Source of the DNA: Chromera velia
Lineage: Eukaryota; Sar; Chromeraceae
Direction of reading: 5' to 3'
Assembly: GCA_018398765.1 (NCBI GenBank)
Contig: JAHBMJ010000054.1
Location: 10,001 to 30,000 of the forward strand
DNA: 20,000 bases
The notes beneath the pieces were generated by a model. That model made no database searches and was not told the DNA's origin. It saw nothing but the letters and a program-made list of their open reading frames with translations. The first letter of the stretch is position 1. The number at the start of each line of letters is the position of its first letter. The position numbers and the translations under genes were made by a program. This document shows, in pieces, positions 8,114 to 17,538 of the stretch.

Positions 8114-9564
8114 GATGAGGAGTTGGATGTCGATGCGATTCGAAAGTAGGCACAAACAGACATAGGTGCTTTGGACTTGTTGAAATGCAATTTTGATTTT
8201 TGGACTACGCCTGCTTCCTCAGACACTGCCCAGCCCTCTCACCTTGCTTTGTATATTCTTTATCTGTTCACCAAAATTTCCAGTCAGAGAGAACTCTTCT
8301 TGCAGAGCAAGTACAAGCCTCTTGGTGACGATGGTGTCCCTCGCGGGAAGGCCCGCGAAGCGTACTATCAAGAGCTTGGGGCAGAAATTTTCAAGAGTTG
8401 CATTCCACTGCTGAGGGAGCGATCTGAGCAGAAGCAAACCACATCAAAAAACCAGATCAAGCTTCGGAAGGGTGATCTCTCGGGGGAAGACTTCGCACGA
8501 GTGTTTTGGGAGGTGATTATGGCCGATAATCAGGTTGACGATGAGAAAACCGGCCTTTTATACGGCTGGCAAAATTTCAATCAGCAGGTGAAGTCTTTGG
8601 CAAAAGAACGAAATGCCAGTTCCCCACTAGCAGCGCCCGCACAGGCACCAACAGCAGCTGCAGTACCATCTCAAGAAGGAATTCCGCCCCTCCAACAGCC
8701 ACAGCAGAAGCAGTCGAAGAAAAAGAGGCAGCATACCGATGGATGGGAGCTCAGACCCGAGTTCTACTCTACAGTCAAGGTGAATGAGGAGCTGAAAAGA
8801 TTCCCAAAACTATATTTCATTACCAATGAGGTAATGACAGCGTTACCAATAAGGTAATGACAGCGTTTTACCGCACGTGGAACATCATTTTCGATCCCGA
8901 AAACGATTTATCTATGGTAGTTAATGAGGGATTCAAGCGAACCTTCCTCACTGCCTGCCTTGACAGGCGAACCCTCTTCAAGGGCTTCCGCGGTGAACAG
9001 GCCAAGTATGATGCAGATGTACTGAAGAAGAAGGAGGCAGCGAAAAAGAGGAGAAAAGAGGCTCTAGCGCAGGGTGGTGGGCAGGGTGGGGGCCCAGGGT
9101 CGGCAATAGGATCGGCAGGAGTTCCCGAGGGGTTCTCTGCCCTCTCTGCCCTCTCTGGCCTCTCTACAGGTCTGGTGGTTCCCCAGCAATCTCCAGCCTT
9201 TTCCGCCCTCTCTGCAGGTGGTTTTATCCCCGACCAATCTCAGCAATCTCCCCCTCTCCATCCGGCCCTTCCCCCTGCTACATTCTTTGGGCCCTCCCAG
9301 GCTGAAAGCTCTCTGTCGTTGTCTCAAATTGCAGCGATGAGTTGTGGAGATTTTCAAAAGTTGCAGGAAAGCCTGAAAGCCCTCCCTGCCCCAAGCAGCT
9401 CCTCGAGCTCATCCAGTCAGCCTGCGAGTCAGCCGTTTCCAGGCATTTTTGGTGTACAGGTAGCATCTGATTCAGCGGTGACAGGGGGGGGAAGCAACTT
9501 GCAGACAGGAGATAACAGGGGGGCTGATGGTTCTGGGAGCTCTGACATGTTTCAGACTTATTAA
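8075..9564 (+). pseudogene. Gene A of the 7.5-kb element, unknown protein, interrupted by one stop and one 23-bp duplication
   Basis: ATG at 8075 begins MDDADPYADVNF, close to the start of gene B. The frame meets TAG at 8147-8149, then continues in the same frame to 8819. A 23-bp tandem duplication (8820-8842 and 8843-8865) shifts the frame, and coding continues from 8866 to the TAA after 9561. The middle is mixed alpha-helical in appearance, with a Lys/Arg-rich region (KKKEAAKKRRKEAL). The C-terminal 150 residues are low complexity: Gly-, Ser-, Gln- and Pro-rich with LSALSAL-type repeats. Total is about 490 codons. No catalytic motif or zinc finger is evident. It may be a decayed transposase or accessory gene. 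Alternatively, very short introns could remove both interruptions. I do not recognise the family. Confidence 0.6.
8820..8865 (+). repeat. 23-bp tandem duplication inside gene A
   Basis: Two copies of a 23-bp unit beginning TTACCAAT(G/A)AGGTAATG, with one G/A difference at unit position 9. The unit holds AGGT, so the stretch from GAG|GTAATG in copy 1 to ATAAG|G in copy 2 is a 23-nt GT...AG segment. Its removal restores the reading frame exactly. Confidence 0.9.
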
Positions 9565-9947
9565 TAAGAGAAGGCTCTTGTCTCATCCCTTCTCTTCTCC
9601 TTTCCCTCTCCGATTCTCAATTAATATATCAGTTGAAACATAAGGAGAGGGAGAGTGGATACGATGGAGGAGGATGAAGAAAGGGAGAGGATTCAGGGGA
9701 AAGTGAGTGAACCCTCAATTAATGTGAATTCAATCAATGAATCAATCAATCAATCAATCAGTTCAAAATTCATTTTATACACTTCTTTAGTACACAGAAG
9801 CACTTCTTTAGTACACAGAAATTCAGAAAGCATATCAAGACAAAGAAGACGATCAAGATGCATCAATCACGATTCTATGTACAAAGCAGTCAAACAGAAG
9901 GAAGACAGAGAAAAGCAAGGAAGGCGAAGGAAAGCAGGAGTGAACGA
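9565..9947. other. Spacer between gene A and the central inverted repeat
   Basis: Contains a CAAT/CAATCAAT run near 9725-9760 and a direct repeat of the 18-mer ACTTCTTTAGTACACAGA (9781 and 9801), followed by a polar open frame of about 100 codons from 9655 that I regard as non-coding. A polypyrimidine stretch follows the stop of gene A. Confidence 0.4.
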
Positions 9948-10900
9948 AACAGAGTGGACTCCAAAGTAGGACTTAGTGGAATCCAAAGTGACTTTTAAAT
10001 TTACTATATTCTAGCTTCATTATAAAATAAAACTAGGTTACTTGAAGCAATCTAGAGTCTTTTAAAGTATTTAAAATCGTTACTCTTGTGCAAATCTGCT
10101 TAAATGTGCTCAAGAGACTGGTTGATTAGCTAGGGTGTATGGTGGGGAAAAATTACGATCACCGCGGCACGTAGAGGTTAATGAATGTTACCTGCAAAGA
10201 AATACACAGGCACAACACTAATGGATACGCTCAAAAGCAACATTTAGCGCCGCCAATTAAGTACAAAGAATTGCTTCTTCTGCAAGGGAAACAGTGCAGG
10301 AAGGAGGGCTTCACAGCTAGGCTGGTCAGACCGGACAGGAGACAGTCAGCAGGGGTTGGAGAGAACAGAGCACAGAGACAACATAATGCTATTCATAAAG
10401 AACTCACACTACACGGCGCAAAAGCTTGCAACTCGTTCTGCGTATGTCAATGAGAAACTATAAAAAAGAAGGATAGGTCCGTAGGTAGATCTAGATGTTT
10501 AGAGGGAGACTAGTACAGAGTATCACAAATGAGAAGGATGAACGAGTAAGGAGCACTTGCGTCGGGATAGTATGGACCATTTTTAACGACTGACACATAC
10601 GGAGCAAGTGGAAGACATTCAAATGCATGAAAGCTGAGCAATTGTTCTGGGTGGAAAAATGTCTGGCAGGACTGAGAGCTGTGCAAAGCTTCAGAAGAGG
10701 CGGTCAAAAAATGGAGGCTCCAGCAGACTCTCCATCGACCCTCTCTCAGTGACCTCCCTTGTACGTTTCTATCAAGCTCCTAGCAGAACAAAGAAGCTAG
10801 ATGCTAAGCAAATCATCATGCAAAGCGAGAGAGCAAGCCGCGCTTCCTTAACTGACCTGCAGGTGTCCTCAAGTCTCCGTCCACCAATACCTGCAAACAC
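9948..10900 (+). repeat. Left arm of the central inverted repeat
   Basis: Pairs with 12674-11712. Similarity starts at AACAGAGTGG and ends around CACCAATACCTGCAAACAC, beyond which the two sides no longer match. Confidence 0.85.
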
Positions 10901-11711
10901 TTTTTCTGACTGTTTTGGGTCAGGGACCTCGAGTTGGGTCGGACACCCCCCCCCTTCCGAGGTTTAGAAGTCCGCACTTCTGAACTTTGGGCCAGGGGGG
11001 TCAAACCCCCCCGCCGCCAGGTCCAGACATCGGCTTATCGTGGGTCCGGGAGGCGCCGCCACGGGGCCAGAGGGGGTGGCGGCACCCTGCCCCTTCGACG
11101 CACGCAGCCGACTTTGCCTCTGTCGGCCAATAATCGGGTCTGAAGTCTCTTGTCCGTCTTGAAGGTCCACAGGTTCAAAACTGCGAAGTTCTGAACCTCT
11201 AAGCAAACGGACTTTTCCCACAGAAATGTTGTCACAAAAAACGCTCTGTCAGATGTCTTCTGATGGTCTTAGAAGATGTCTGACAGAGCGTTTTCTCGGT
11301 TTTGACTTTTTTTTCGGGAATGTACTTTCGGGGCTCTGGAGGAGACGGCTGAAACAACAGTTGCTGGGTCACCTCGGGTCGGCACGAAGTGGAGCTTGGA
11401 GGTGGGTCCAGTGGACACTAGCCGTCTTGATCTTGTTTCTAACGTCTTTCTGCTTGTTGCTTCTCCTCCTGTTCAAGCGGGGAAGGGCTGCCAGCCTTAT
11501 CTAGGTATTAAAGTACTGCTGCCTTCATTGCTCTCCTTACTCTTTCCTTGCAGGTCACAGTCTTTGGAGCCCCGGGGTCAACCCCCAGGTCAGCCTGTCC
11601 GGACCCGCTGCTTTTTAGGCTCTTGGTTTTGTCCTTGGGACCTTGTGCATGCAGAATAAGCTGGACAGAAGTGCTTCCTTGACTGCATAAAGCGTGAACG
11701 CCTGTCCCTCC
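10901..11711. other. GC-rich spacer between the arms, with secondary inverted repeats
   Basis: No gene recognised. A diverged inverted pair occurs at about 10957-10984 and 11172-11201, around GAGGTT(T/C)AGAA, with a GC-rich interior (runs of C or G near 10945 and 11000-11080). A perfect-looking hairpin follows at 11236-11294. Confidence 0.5.
11236..11294. repeat. Strong hairpin in the spacer
   Basis: Arms AAACGCTCTGTCAGATGTCT and AGATGTCTGACAGAGCGTTT pair with only two mismatches around a loop of about 9 nt (TGATGGTCT). It lies near the middle of the central element. Possible roles are an extruding cruciform, a small-RNA precursor or the end of another inserted element; none is shown. Confidence 0.7.
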
Positions 11712-12674
11712 GTATTTGTAGGTATTGGTGGACGGAGATTTGGGAACACCTGCAGGTCAGTTAAAGAAGCGCGGCTTGCTCTCTCACTTTGTATGATGAG
11801 TTGCTTAGCATCCAGCTTCTTTGTCCTGCTAGGAGCTTGACAGAAACACACAAGGGAGGTCAGTAAGAGAGGGTCAATGGAGAGTCTGCTGGAGGCTCCA
11901 TTTTTTGACCGCCTCTTCTGAAGCTTTGCACAGCTCTCAGTCCTGCCAGACATTTTTCCACCTAGGCCAATCGCTCAGCTTTCATGCATTTGAATGTCTT
12001 TCACTTGCTCTGTGTGTGTCAGTCTTTCAAAGCGGTCCATACTGTCCTGACGCAAGTGCTCCTTTCTCGCTCATCCTTTCTCATTTGTAACACTCTGTAC
12101 TAGTCTCCCTCTGAACATCTGGATCTACCTACAGACCTGTCCTTCTTTTTTACAGTTTCTTATTGACAGACGTAGAACGATTTGCAAGCTTTTACGCCGT
12201 GTAGTGTGAGTTCTTTGTGAATAGAATTATGTTGTCTCTATGCTCTGTTCTTCGGAATCCTCTCCGAACCCTGCCGACCGCCTCCTTTCCGGTCTGACCA
12301 GCCTAGCTGTGAAGCCCTCCTTCCTGCACTGTTTCCCTTACAGAAGAAGCAATTCTTTGTACTTGATTAGCGGCGCTAAACGTTGCTGTTGAGCATATCC
12401 ATTAGTGTTGTGCCTATGTATTTCTTTGCAGGTAATATTTACTAACTTCCACATGCCGCGGTGATCGTAATTTTTCCCACGATGCACCTTAGCTAATCAA
12501 CCAGTCTTTTGAGCACATTTGAGCAGATTTGCACAGAAGTAGCGGTTTTAAATGCTCTAAAAAACTTTAGATTGCTTTAAGTAACCTAGTTTTACTTTAT
12601 AATGAAGCTAGAATATAGTAAATTTAAAAGTCATTTTGAATTTCACTAAGTCCTACTTTGGAGTCCACTCTGTT
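11712..12674 (-). repeat. Right arm of the central inverted repeat
   Basis: Reverse complement of 9948-10900 with scattered substitutions and a few short indels. It carries the same mirror-image open frames as the left arm. Confidence 0.85.
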
Positions 12675-12784
12675 ACGAGAGAAGGGAAAAAAACAAGTAC
12701 TAGAGAGGGCAAAAGCTGAAATGGCGAGCTGTTGACCTGAAATTCTGTCCAAAAAGCTTTTCGCGTAGGGCTTTCTGCCGGCTT

Positions 12785-14302
12785 TCACCCTCTCCGTCCA
12801 AGTTCAGCGAGGAATGCAATAAGACGGTGAAATTCCCCCTCCAGAGTCCGTCTTTGTGACTCCGCTACTTCACAACACCAATACCAATCGTAAGCACCGA
12901 TCAGCCAGATTGTATGCCAAAACACGGACTTCTCTGTCGCTATGCCGAGAGCTGCTGGGAGCTCTTTGTCATCAGCCACGTACAAGATCTCGGTGATCAG
13001 CTCGAGTTTGATGTCCAGTGGAGCATTAGAGAACTCTTTGGCAATCCTGCATGCATGCACATCAATGCAGTGCTGCAACAGAAAGTGAGTGATAGAGCGA
13101 GACAAACTGACTGCATGACAGACAGAAAGGCGTACACTAACAAATTGGTGACACACAGACAGACACACAGACGGTTACACAGACAGACAGACACACAGGG
13201 AGAGTGAGTCAGACAGACTCACATATACAAGAGACCGATCGACGGATAAATGGCCCGGACCAACTAACCAGATAGGGTTATTAAATAGCTCAAACAAGGC
13301 CTCTGCCATCCGCTGAGCCATTGCCATTCCAATAGCACTCTCGCACTCCCCCTTCACGCTGTATAGAGTCGATGCCTTTGTAAACCCTCGCTTCAAAAAG
13401 TCTATTTCTGGATCTAGAAATCAGAGGACGGCTTAGAGCATGTGACGACCAAGTGTTGTCTTTCCAAATGTGAACCCGTCCTCCCATAGGAGGGCGATGA
13501 GCCGTTTCTGTACACAAATCTTTTGCCTTTTCGGATCAAATACAACGGGCTCTTGGGAGATCGACTCAAAGTCGATGGCCTTGCGATCGACTTTGCCTTT
13601 CAAGCTTCCCTTCAAAACTGATAGCGTTCTCTTCTTGAAGTATCCACCCTCCCTCTCCTTGTGTTTCAACTGATACATTGAGAATGCCACGGCTTCTGCA
13701 AGGGTCATCTCTTTCTTTTAGACTCAAGGCAACACCTTGTAGACAAAGCAGATTTCCAACTTCCCCTCAAATGGGCAAAACACTGCAGCAAGAGTGCAAT
13801 ATCGACTCTCCTGCATCAATGACAACTCAAGTTTTTCGATTGCATGAAGCCTGAATCTTTTCAAAACGTCGGATAACACCTTCCGGGGAAGCCCGCAAAC
13901 TGTGGACTCTTAAAAAAGACTCAGATCGACTTCTGGAAAGATCTCGGTCAAAGCTCTCCTGAGCTTGTCATTCTCATAGATGCGGCGGGAGTTTCGTAAC
14001 GTCGCAGCGAGTCCGCGGCAAGAGACTTTGTTCGCAACCATCAGATTCAACGGTAGAAAATAAACTCGGTATTGTCTGTACATTTTTTTCTGGAGGCAGA
14101 CCTTACGCTTAGCATCTCTAATCCGCGCAATATTTGCTGCGTTGCGTTCTGCTCTCGGTAACTTGGACACTCCAAATTCTGCGTCTTTTGGGACCTCTTT
14201 TCGAGCGGCACAGGTTCTTCTATCAATACGGAGGTGAAACGACTCACTTGCACTGGTTGCAAAGTCTGTGTCAGCATACGGATCGACATCAAGAGACATC
14301 AT
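12785..14302 (-). pseudogene. Gene B of the 7.5-kb element, unknown protein, one clear intron and five in-frame stops
   Basis: Start at 14302 (MMSLDVDPYADTDF), followed by a Lys/Arg-rich region. Exon 1 (14302-13223) is 1080 nt in one constant frame. It contains TAA at 13912-13910, TGA and TAA near 13733-13722, and TAA and TGA near 13435-13421. Coding-like sequence resumes in the same frame after each (for example VLSDVLKRFRLHAIEKLELS and FLKRGFTKASTLYSVKGE). Intron 13222-13073 (150 nt) has donor TAT|GTGAGT and acceptor TTTCTGTTGCAG, phase 0. Exon 2 (13072-12785) encodes 95 residues, including IKLELITEILYVADDKELPA and a Trp-rich stretch (WLIGAYDWYWCC), and ends at TGA. No known domain is recognised. 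It is either a decayed copy or a gene with very short introns around the stops. Confidence 0.6.
13073..13222 (-). other. 150-nt GT-AG intron of gene B, rich in CAGA repeats
   Basis: Donor GTGAGT is near consensus and the acceptor is preceded by a pyrimidine-rich stretch. Read on the minus strand the intron is largely TCTG repeats (CAGA on plus). Splicing joins phase 0 to phase 0 (LVY-HCIDVHA). It shows that the element is adapted to a spliceosome-bearing nucleus. Confidence 0.62.
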
Positions 14303-14998
14303 TGTGGATAATAATATCGATATCGATCGATATACCTACAAATTTTGCTTTCAGAGTCTCGAGTATCAATCTTTATGAAGTCTGGAGTCGATCTGTTTTG
14401 ATCTATGATGAGTAGACGGACCTTACAAGGCGATCGATTTACCCTCTTTGCAATATCGATTGATCGATATTCGATGCCTTGAAGGTGCATAAAAATCAGT
14501 CTGATGTCACATCGCGCGATCGCGCATGGTGTATTGGTAAGCCAGTGTATTGGTAAGCCATCAAGTGCGGTACATATATTGCATATTTGACCTAACGTGG
14601 ATGTGTCCTTTTCACTTTGTAGCCAAACCCCTTGTAACCTTGTAACCTGTAACCTAAAATAACCCTCTTCAAAAGTGATGTAACCTTTGTTTACATGCAT
14701 TTTAAAGTGTTTTTAAAGTAATTTAAAGAGTTTTTGAAAGTTGACTTTTTAGTCGGTTATGGACTTCAAGACCCCCTGTAACCTTGTAACCTGTAACCTT
14801 GCAAGGGCACATATATACTAAGGGGTGTAACCTCATGTAACCACATAACCTATACAGTAAAAGTGATTGATTTTGAAGTAACTCAACATGCCGGACCTCT
14901 AGCTTGTCTGGAAAGCTTGTCAAAATGTTTTTTGGTTCATTTTTTATGTTATTTTTGCACTTGTAACCCTATATGAGCCCAAGAGTGCCCCCCCCTAG
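14260..14998 (-). repeat. Right terminal inverted repeat (diverged), rich in GGTTACA motifs
   Basis: Matches the left end at the terminus (14998-14957), at the ACGTTAGGT block (14598-14562) and over the first codons of gene B. Between them are ten copies of TGTAACC on the plus strand (14630-14975), several in tandem. Only two lie at the left end. Such subterminal arrays are typical transposase-binding sites in DNA transposons; here that is inference. Confidence 0.72.
14529..14560. repeat. 16-bp perfect tandem duplication
   Basis: GTGTATTGGTAAGCCA occurs twice in direct succession inside the right terminal repeat, next to the conserved ACGTTAGGT block. Confidence 0.9.
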
Positions 14999-15006
14999 GC
15001 TGAGCG
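14999..15006. repeat. Right 8-bp target-site duplication of the 7.5-kb element
   Basis: GCTGAGCG directly after the CCCTAG terminus, identical to 7535-7542. Confidence 0.75.
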
Positions 15007-15028
15007 CTCCCGGAAAGCTTCTGGATGG

Positions 15029-15181
15029 GTGAGGAGCACTTTGGTTCGGAAATGGAGGCTTAGACTGACGGGCTCGAGGACCAGGCTCAAGGAGATCCTA
15101 GAAATGCTGTCCACGTACATGCGGAGGGCCGACCTGAGCAACACCAGGAGAAAGGGGGCTAGGAGGCCTCTATTAACTCAG
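15029..15181 (+). CDS. Possible exon ending in a consensus splice donor
   Basis: An open stretch rich in Arg, Leu and Ser (LRLTGSRTRLKEILEMLST) ends at CTCAG|GTAAGT, a perfect donor at 15182. Upstream is only about 25 bp to the 7.5-kb element, so if real, the element lies in or next to this gene. No acceptor or downstream exon was identified in the AT-rich sequence that follows. Confidence 0.28.
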
Positions 15182-15186
15182 GTAAG

Positions 15187-16259
15187 TCCATTTGGTAGGA
15201 AAAGACAGCTCTTGATGAGAGGAATCATGACAATGGTTTTATATCATACAAACATATAAATAATTTCAACCCATGTATGACAAGCTGACACATGCCAACA
15301 CAGCGTCCCTTGGGTCGTCTAAGAAAGCAAGAATCGAGCTTTGGGGTTCCAAAGAAGCAAATTATCAATTGCTGGAAGCATTCGAGTATTTTTTAGATTC
15401 GAACTTGACTTTTTAATCCGAACTTTTTAGGTGTTTTTGAGACAAAATCATCTCGTTAAAAAAAAAAAAAAACTTAAACATCACAAACCATTTTTTTTTT
15501 TCATCATTTTTTTTTTTCCACTTTAAAAAATGACCTCATTTAAAAGTATGTTTTTGAAAGTTTCTAGGAAAGTTTAGTGATTTAATTTTTTTTTCAATAA
15601 CCAAGATATTGTATACACTAGCTGATTCTGTATATAGTAGTCTCATAATGATTAATTGGTAGAAGACTTGCATGCGGAAGACTTTACTAAAAGTTTATCT
15701 TCAAAACCAGTTGGTATAATAGCATGTGTGCTTTCACTAAGTTTCGACCTAGTTTTATTTCAGCATGATTCAATTGCATTAAACAGACTGGTTAACACAG
15801 CAGAAAGAGTGCATGCAATCAATTGAAATTACAATTCATGAAATTTAAACTTCGTGCAATCCGGATTGGGACAAGAAAAAAGTGAATATTTAATTTAAAA
15901 TTATAATTCCTAGTATAATTCAGTTAAAACTTAGCTAAAAATTTATACTATAAATATTTTTATAGGATTTATTACCGATTTAAGTATAAACAATTTATTA
16001 ATAGTACAATAAATATGAATTGAAAGTTAAAACTGTCACATTATATAGCGAAATATAACAAAATAAACAAAAAAACGGAGATAAAAAAAAAAAGGAAACT
16101 ATTTGATCTGATGTGTCTTTTTGCACTGATACTAATAACAACTAAGAAAATAAACATAATAACATTTCATTATAAAACCAAATCTTTAATTATAGAAGCG
16201 CTTTAAGCATTTATTCGATTTCTACTGTATGTTTTTCAATTTTCTTCTAGTACATCATG
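15187..16259. other. AT-rich spacer
   Basis: Long A and T runs (15458-15530, 15580-15600, 16080-16095) and no convincing open frame or splice pair. Composition resembles 6230-7200 and 19610-19980. Confidence 0.6.
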
Positions 16260-17042
16260 TCAGCGACCCTTGCCTCTCCCCTTTCCTTTACCTAGTTTCA
16301 AAGATTTCATGGTGGCTTTTATGGATGGCCGAAGCGCTGAGCTGGATGTGAGTTGATTACCTCTGCAACGCCTCTGATTTTGCTTTGAATCAGCCGTAGC
16401 GGCGGCTAACGATGAAAACGAGGCTGAAGATGAAGCTGGGGCTCCATCTGAAACACCCATCTCATCTTTTTCTTCTGCATCTGACAAATCACCTCTGTCT
16501 GAATCTCCACTTCCCTCTTTTAATGAAGTCACAACCTTTTTCGCAACATCTTCACCCTCGATCACGATATCGAAGTGATTTTGCTTTAACCACTCAAAGT
16601 AACTGTATGAAGCACACCTTTTTCGTACATTCCTGTTTGTTTATATGTGGCGGAGGAGGCCAGCTGTGTGTAATACAAAGCCATTGACACCGACACTCTG
16701 CACGGTTCTCTTCTTCTCGGGGTGGCTCTCTTTTTGGGGTTGGTTTTTGATTGGTCAATGAACATAATAGGGCCAAAACGACCCGTAATATCCGTTTTTT
16801 TGGCTTGTAGGCTCCTACCAATGGCTAACCAGCTCCATGTTCTTCTGCCCCGAGTTGAGAACTTCTTCAATAAATATTAGGCCCAGTAGCAAGGGCCCTG
16901 TTTCCCCCCCCGTTTCATTCTCTGAAACAGGCATTTCCTTGCTATTCTTCTTAGACGACACTGACGGAGCAGATTCTGGACGGTATTGAACTAGAGCCCA
17001 CTTTTCAGAAACAAATGTGGACGAATGACGCTCGTTTGACAT
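16260..17042 (-). CDS. Two-exon gene model, 188-residue acidic/Ser-rich protein with a basic tail
   Basis: Exon 1 17042-16819 starts MSNERHSSTFVSEKWALVQY and leaves two bases at CATTG|GTAGGA. Exon 2 16602-16260 follows acceptor CTTCATACAG and opens T-TAC, reading YFEWLKQNHFDIVIEGEDVA in the correct phase. The combined length is an exact multiple of three. The middle is acidic and Ser/Ala-rich (SDAEEKDEMG), and the C-terminus is GKGKGRGKGR before TGA at 16262-16260. That tail is typical of nucleic-acid-binding or nuclear proteins, but I recognise no domain. The frame is open upstream of the ATG to a possible CCCCAG acceptor, so exon 1 could be internal and joined to the exon at 17088-17207. 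Confidence 0.48.
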
Positions 17043-17087
17043 CTCATCGGTTTGGAATTTGCTGGGGACCTTGAGGGGGGGTCCTTC

Positions 17088-17207
17088 CTAGTTGCGGCCT
17101 AGGAGGTCTTGGCACACATGGACGTCCGCTTCCTCAAAGAGCTGCTCAGTCGCCTGGGACTCCTCTCCGTAGTACTTCTCTTCGGTGGAGCTAAGCGCTT
17201 CGAGTGT
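17088..17207 (-). CDS. Terminal exon of an unrecognised gene
   Basis: After acceptor CAATTGCAG, 39 codons read TLEALSSTEEKYYGEESQAT and then EQLFEEADVHVCQDLLGRN before TAG at 17090-17088. The composition is clearly coding-like and acidic. It enters in phase 0, matching the CCGGAG|GTCAGC donor of the exon at 17539-17656. If so, the upstream exon is one of the tandem copies. The next gene model starts only 45 bp further on. Confidence 0.45.
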   Translation of the reverse strand, partial: TLEALSSTEEKYYGEESQATEQLFEEADVHVCQDLLGRN

Positions 17208-17538
17208 CTGCAATTGATTTGCCAGACAGGTGTATCACATCAAACGTTCTTACTCCAAATACATATAAAACTACTAACTTAGTCACGCTAGGCAGAAAAA
17301 ACAAAAAGAGAGACGAATTTAAAAAAACAACCTTACACGTGGACCCTACATATACACTGCAAGATATGAAACCTCCTAGTATACAATAATAAAAGGTTTT
17401 TTTGTACAATAAGTGAGAAACTTGAAGAGTTTAACCGTATTTTTATGCGTGCATTTCAGTCCTTGAAGAGAATTTAATGGCATTTAAAGCAATGGTGAAC
17501 ACTTCAAAGCCAAATTTAGGATCTTTCGAAGCGCTGAC

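Larger units (their letters stand above)
9944..12678. mobile_element. Central large inverted repeat, possible nested foldback element
   Basis: Arms at 9948-10900 and 11712-12674 are reverse complements with scattered mismatches and small indels. They begin AACAGAGTGGACTCCAAAGT and surround an 811-bp spacer. ACGA stands directly outside both ends (9944-9947 and 12675-12678) in the same orientation, which could be a 4-bp target duplication, though four bases can match by chance. The arms are far more alike than the outer halves of the 7.5-kb element, so the repeat is younger or has been homogenised. Mirror-image open frames (10659-10967 + and 11953-11615 -) differ mostly by amino-acid changes and do not look like a conserved protein. 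Confidence 0.7.
7543..14998. mobile_element. 7.46-kb inverted-repeat DNA element with two convergent genes
   Basis: Seen: both ends start CTAGGG and continue through GGCACT and a GGGTTACA block. The ends are flanked by a perfect GCTGAGCG direct repeat. Further inside, a conserved block (7729-7766 on plus, 14598-14562 on minus) and the start codons of both genes (8075 and 14302) also match between the halves, so the inverted repeats are long but diverged and gapped. Contents: gene A 8075-9564 (+), gene B 14302-12785 (-), and a central inverted repeat 9948-12674. Known: 8-bp target duplications occur in hAT, P, Merlin, Zisupton and some other superfamilies. I see no transposase signature assigning it to any of them. 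Inference: a DNA transposon of a family I cannot name, in a partly decayed or unusually spliced copy. Confidence 0.8.

Noticed and set aside
10659..10967. Frame MSGRTESCAKLQKRRSKNG in the left arm, and its mirror copy at 11953-11615
   Set aside because: Present twice only because the arms are inverted copies. Differences between copies are largely amino-acid changing and antisense frames are equally open, so no sign of protein conservation.
7535..15008. 10-bp target duplication GCTGAGCGCT instead of 8 bp
   Set aside because: Possible, but it would make the left end start AGGG while the right starts CTAGGG; the 8-bp reading gives matching termini.
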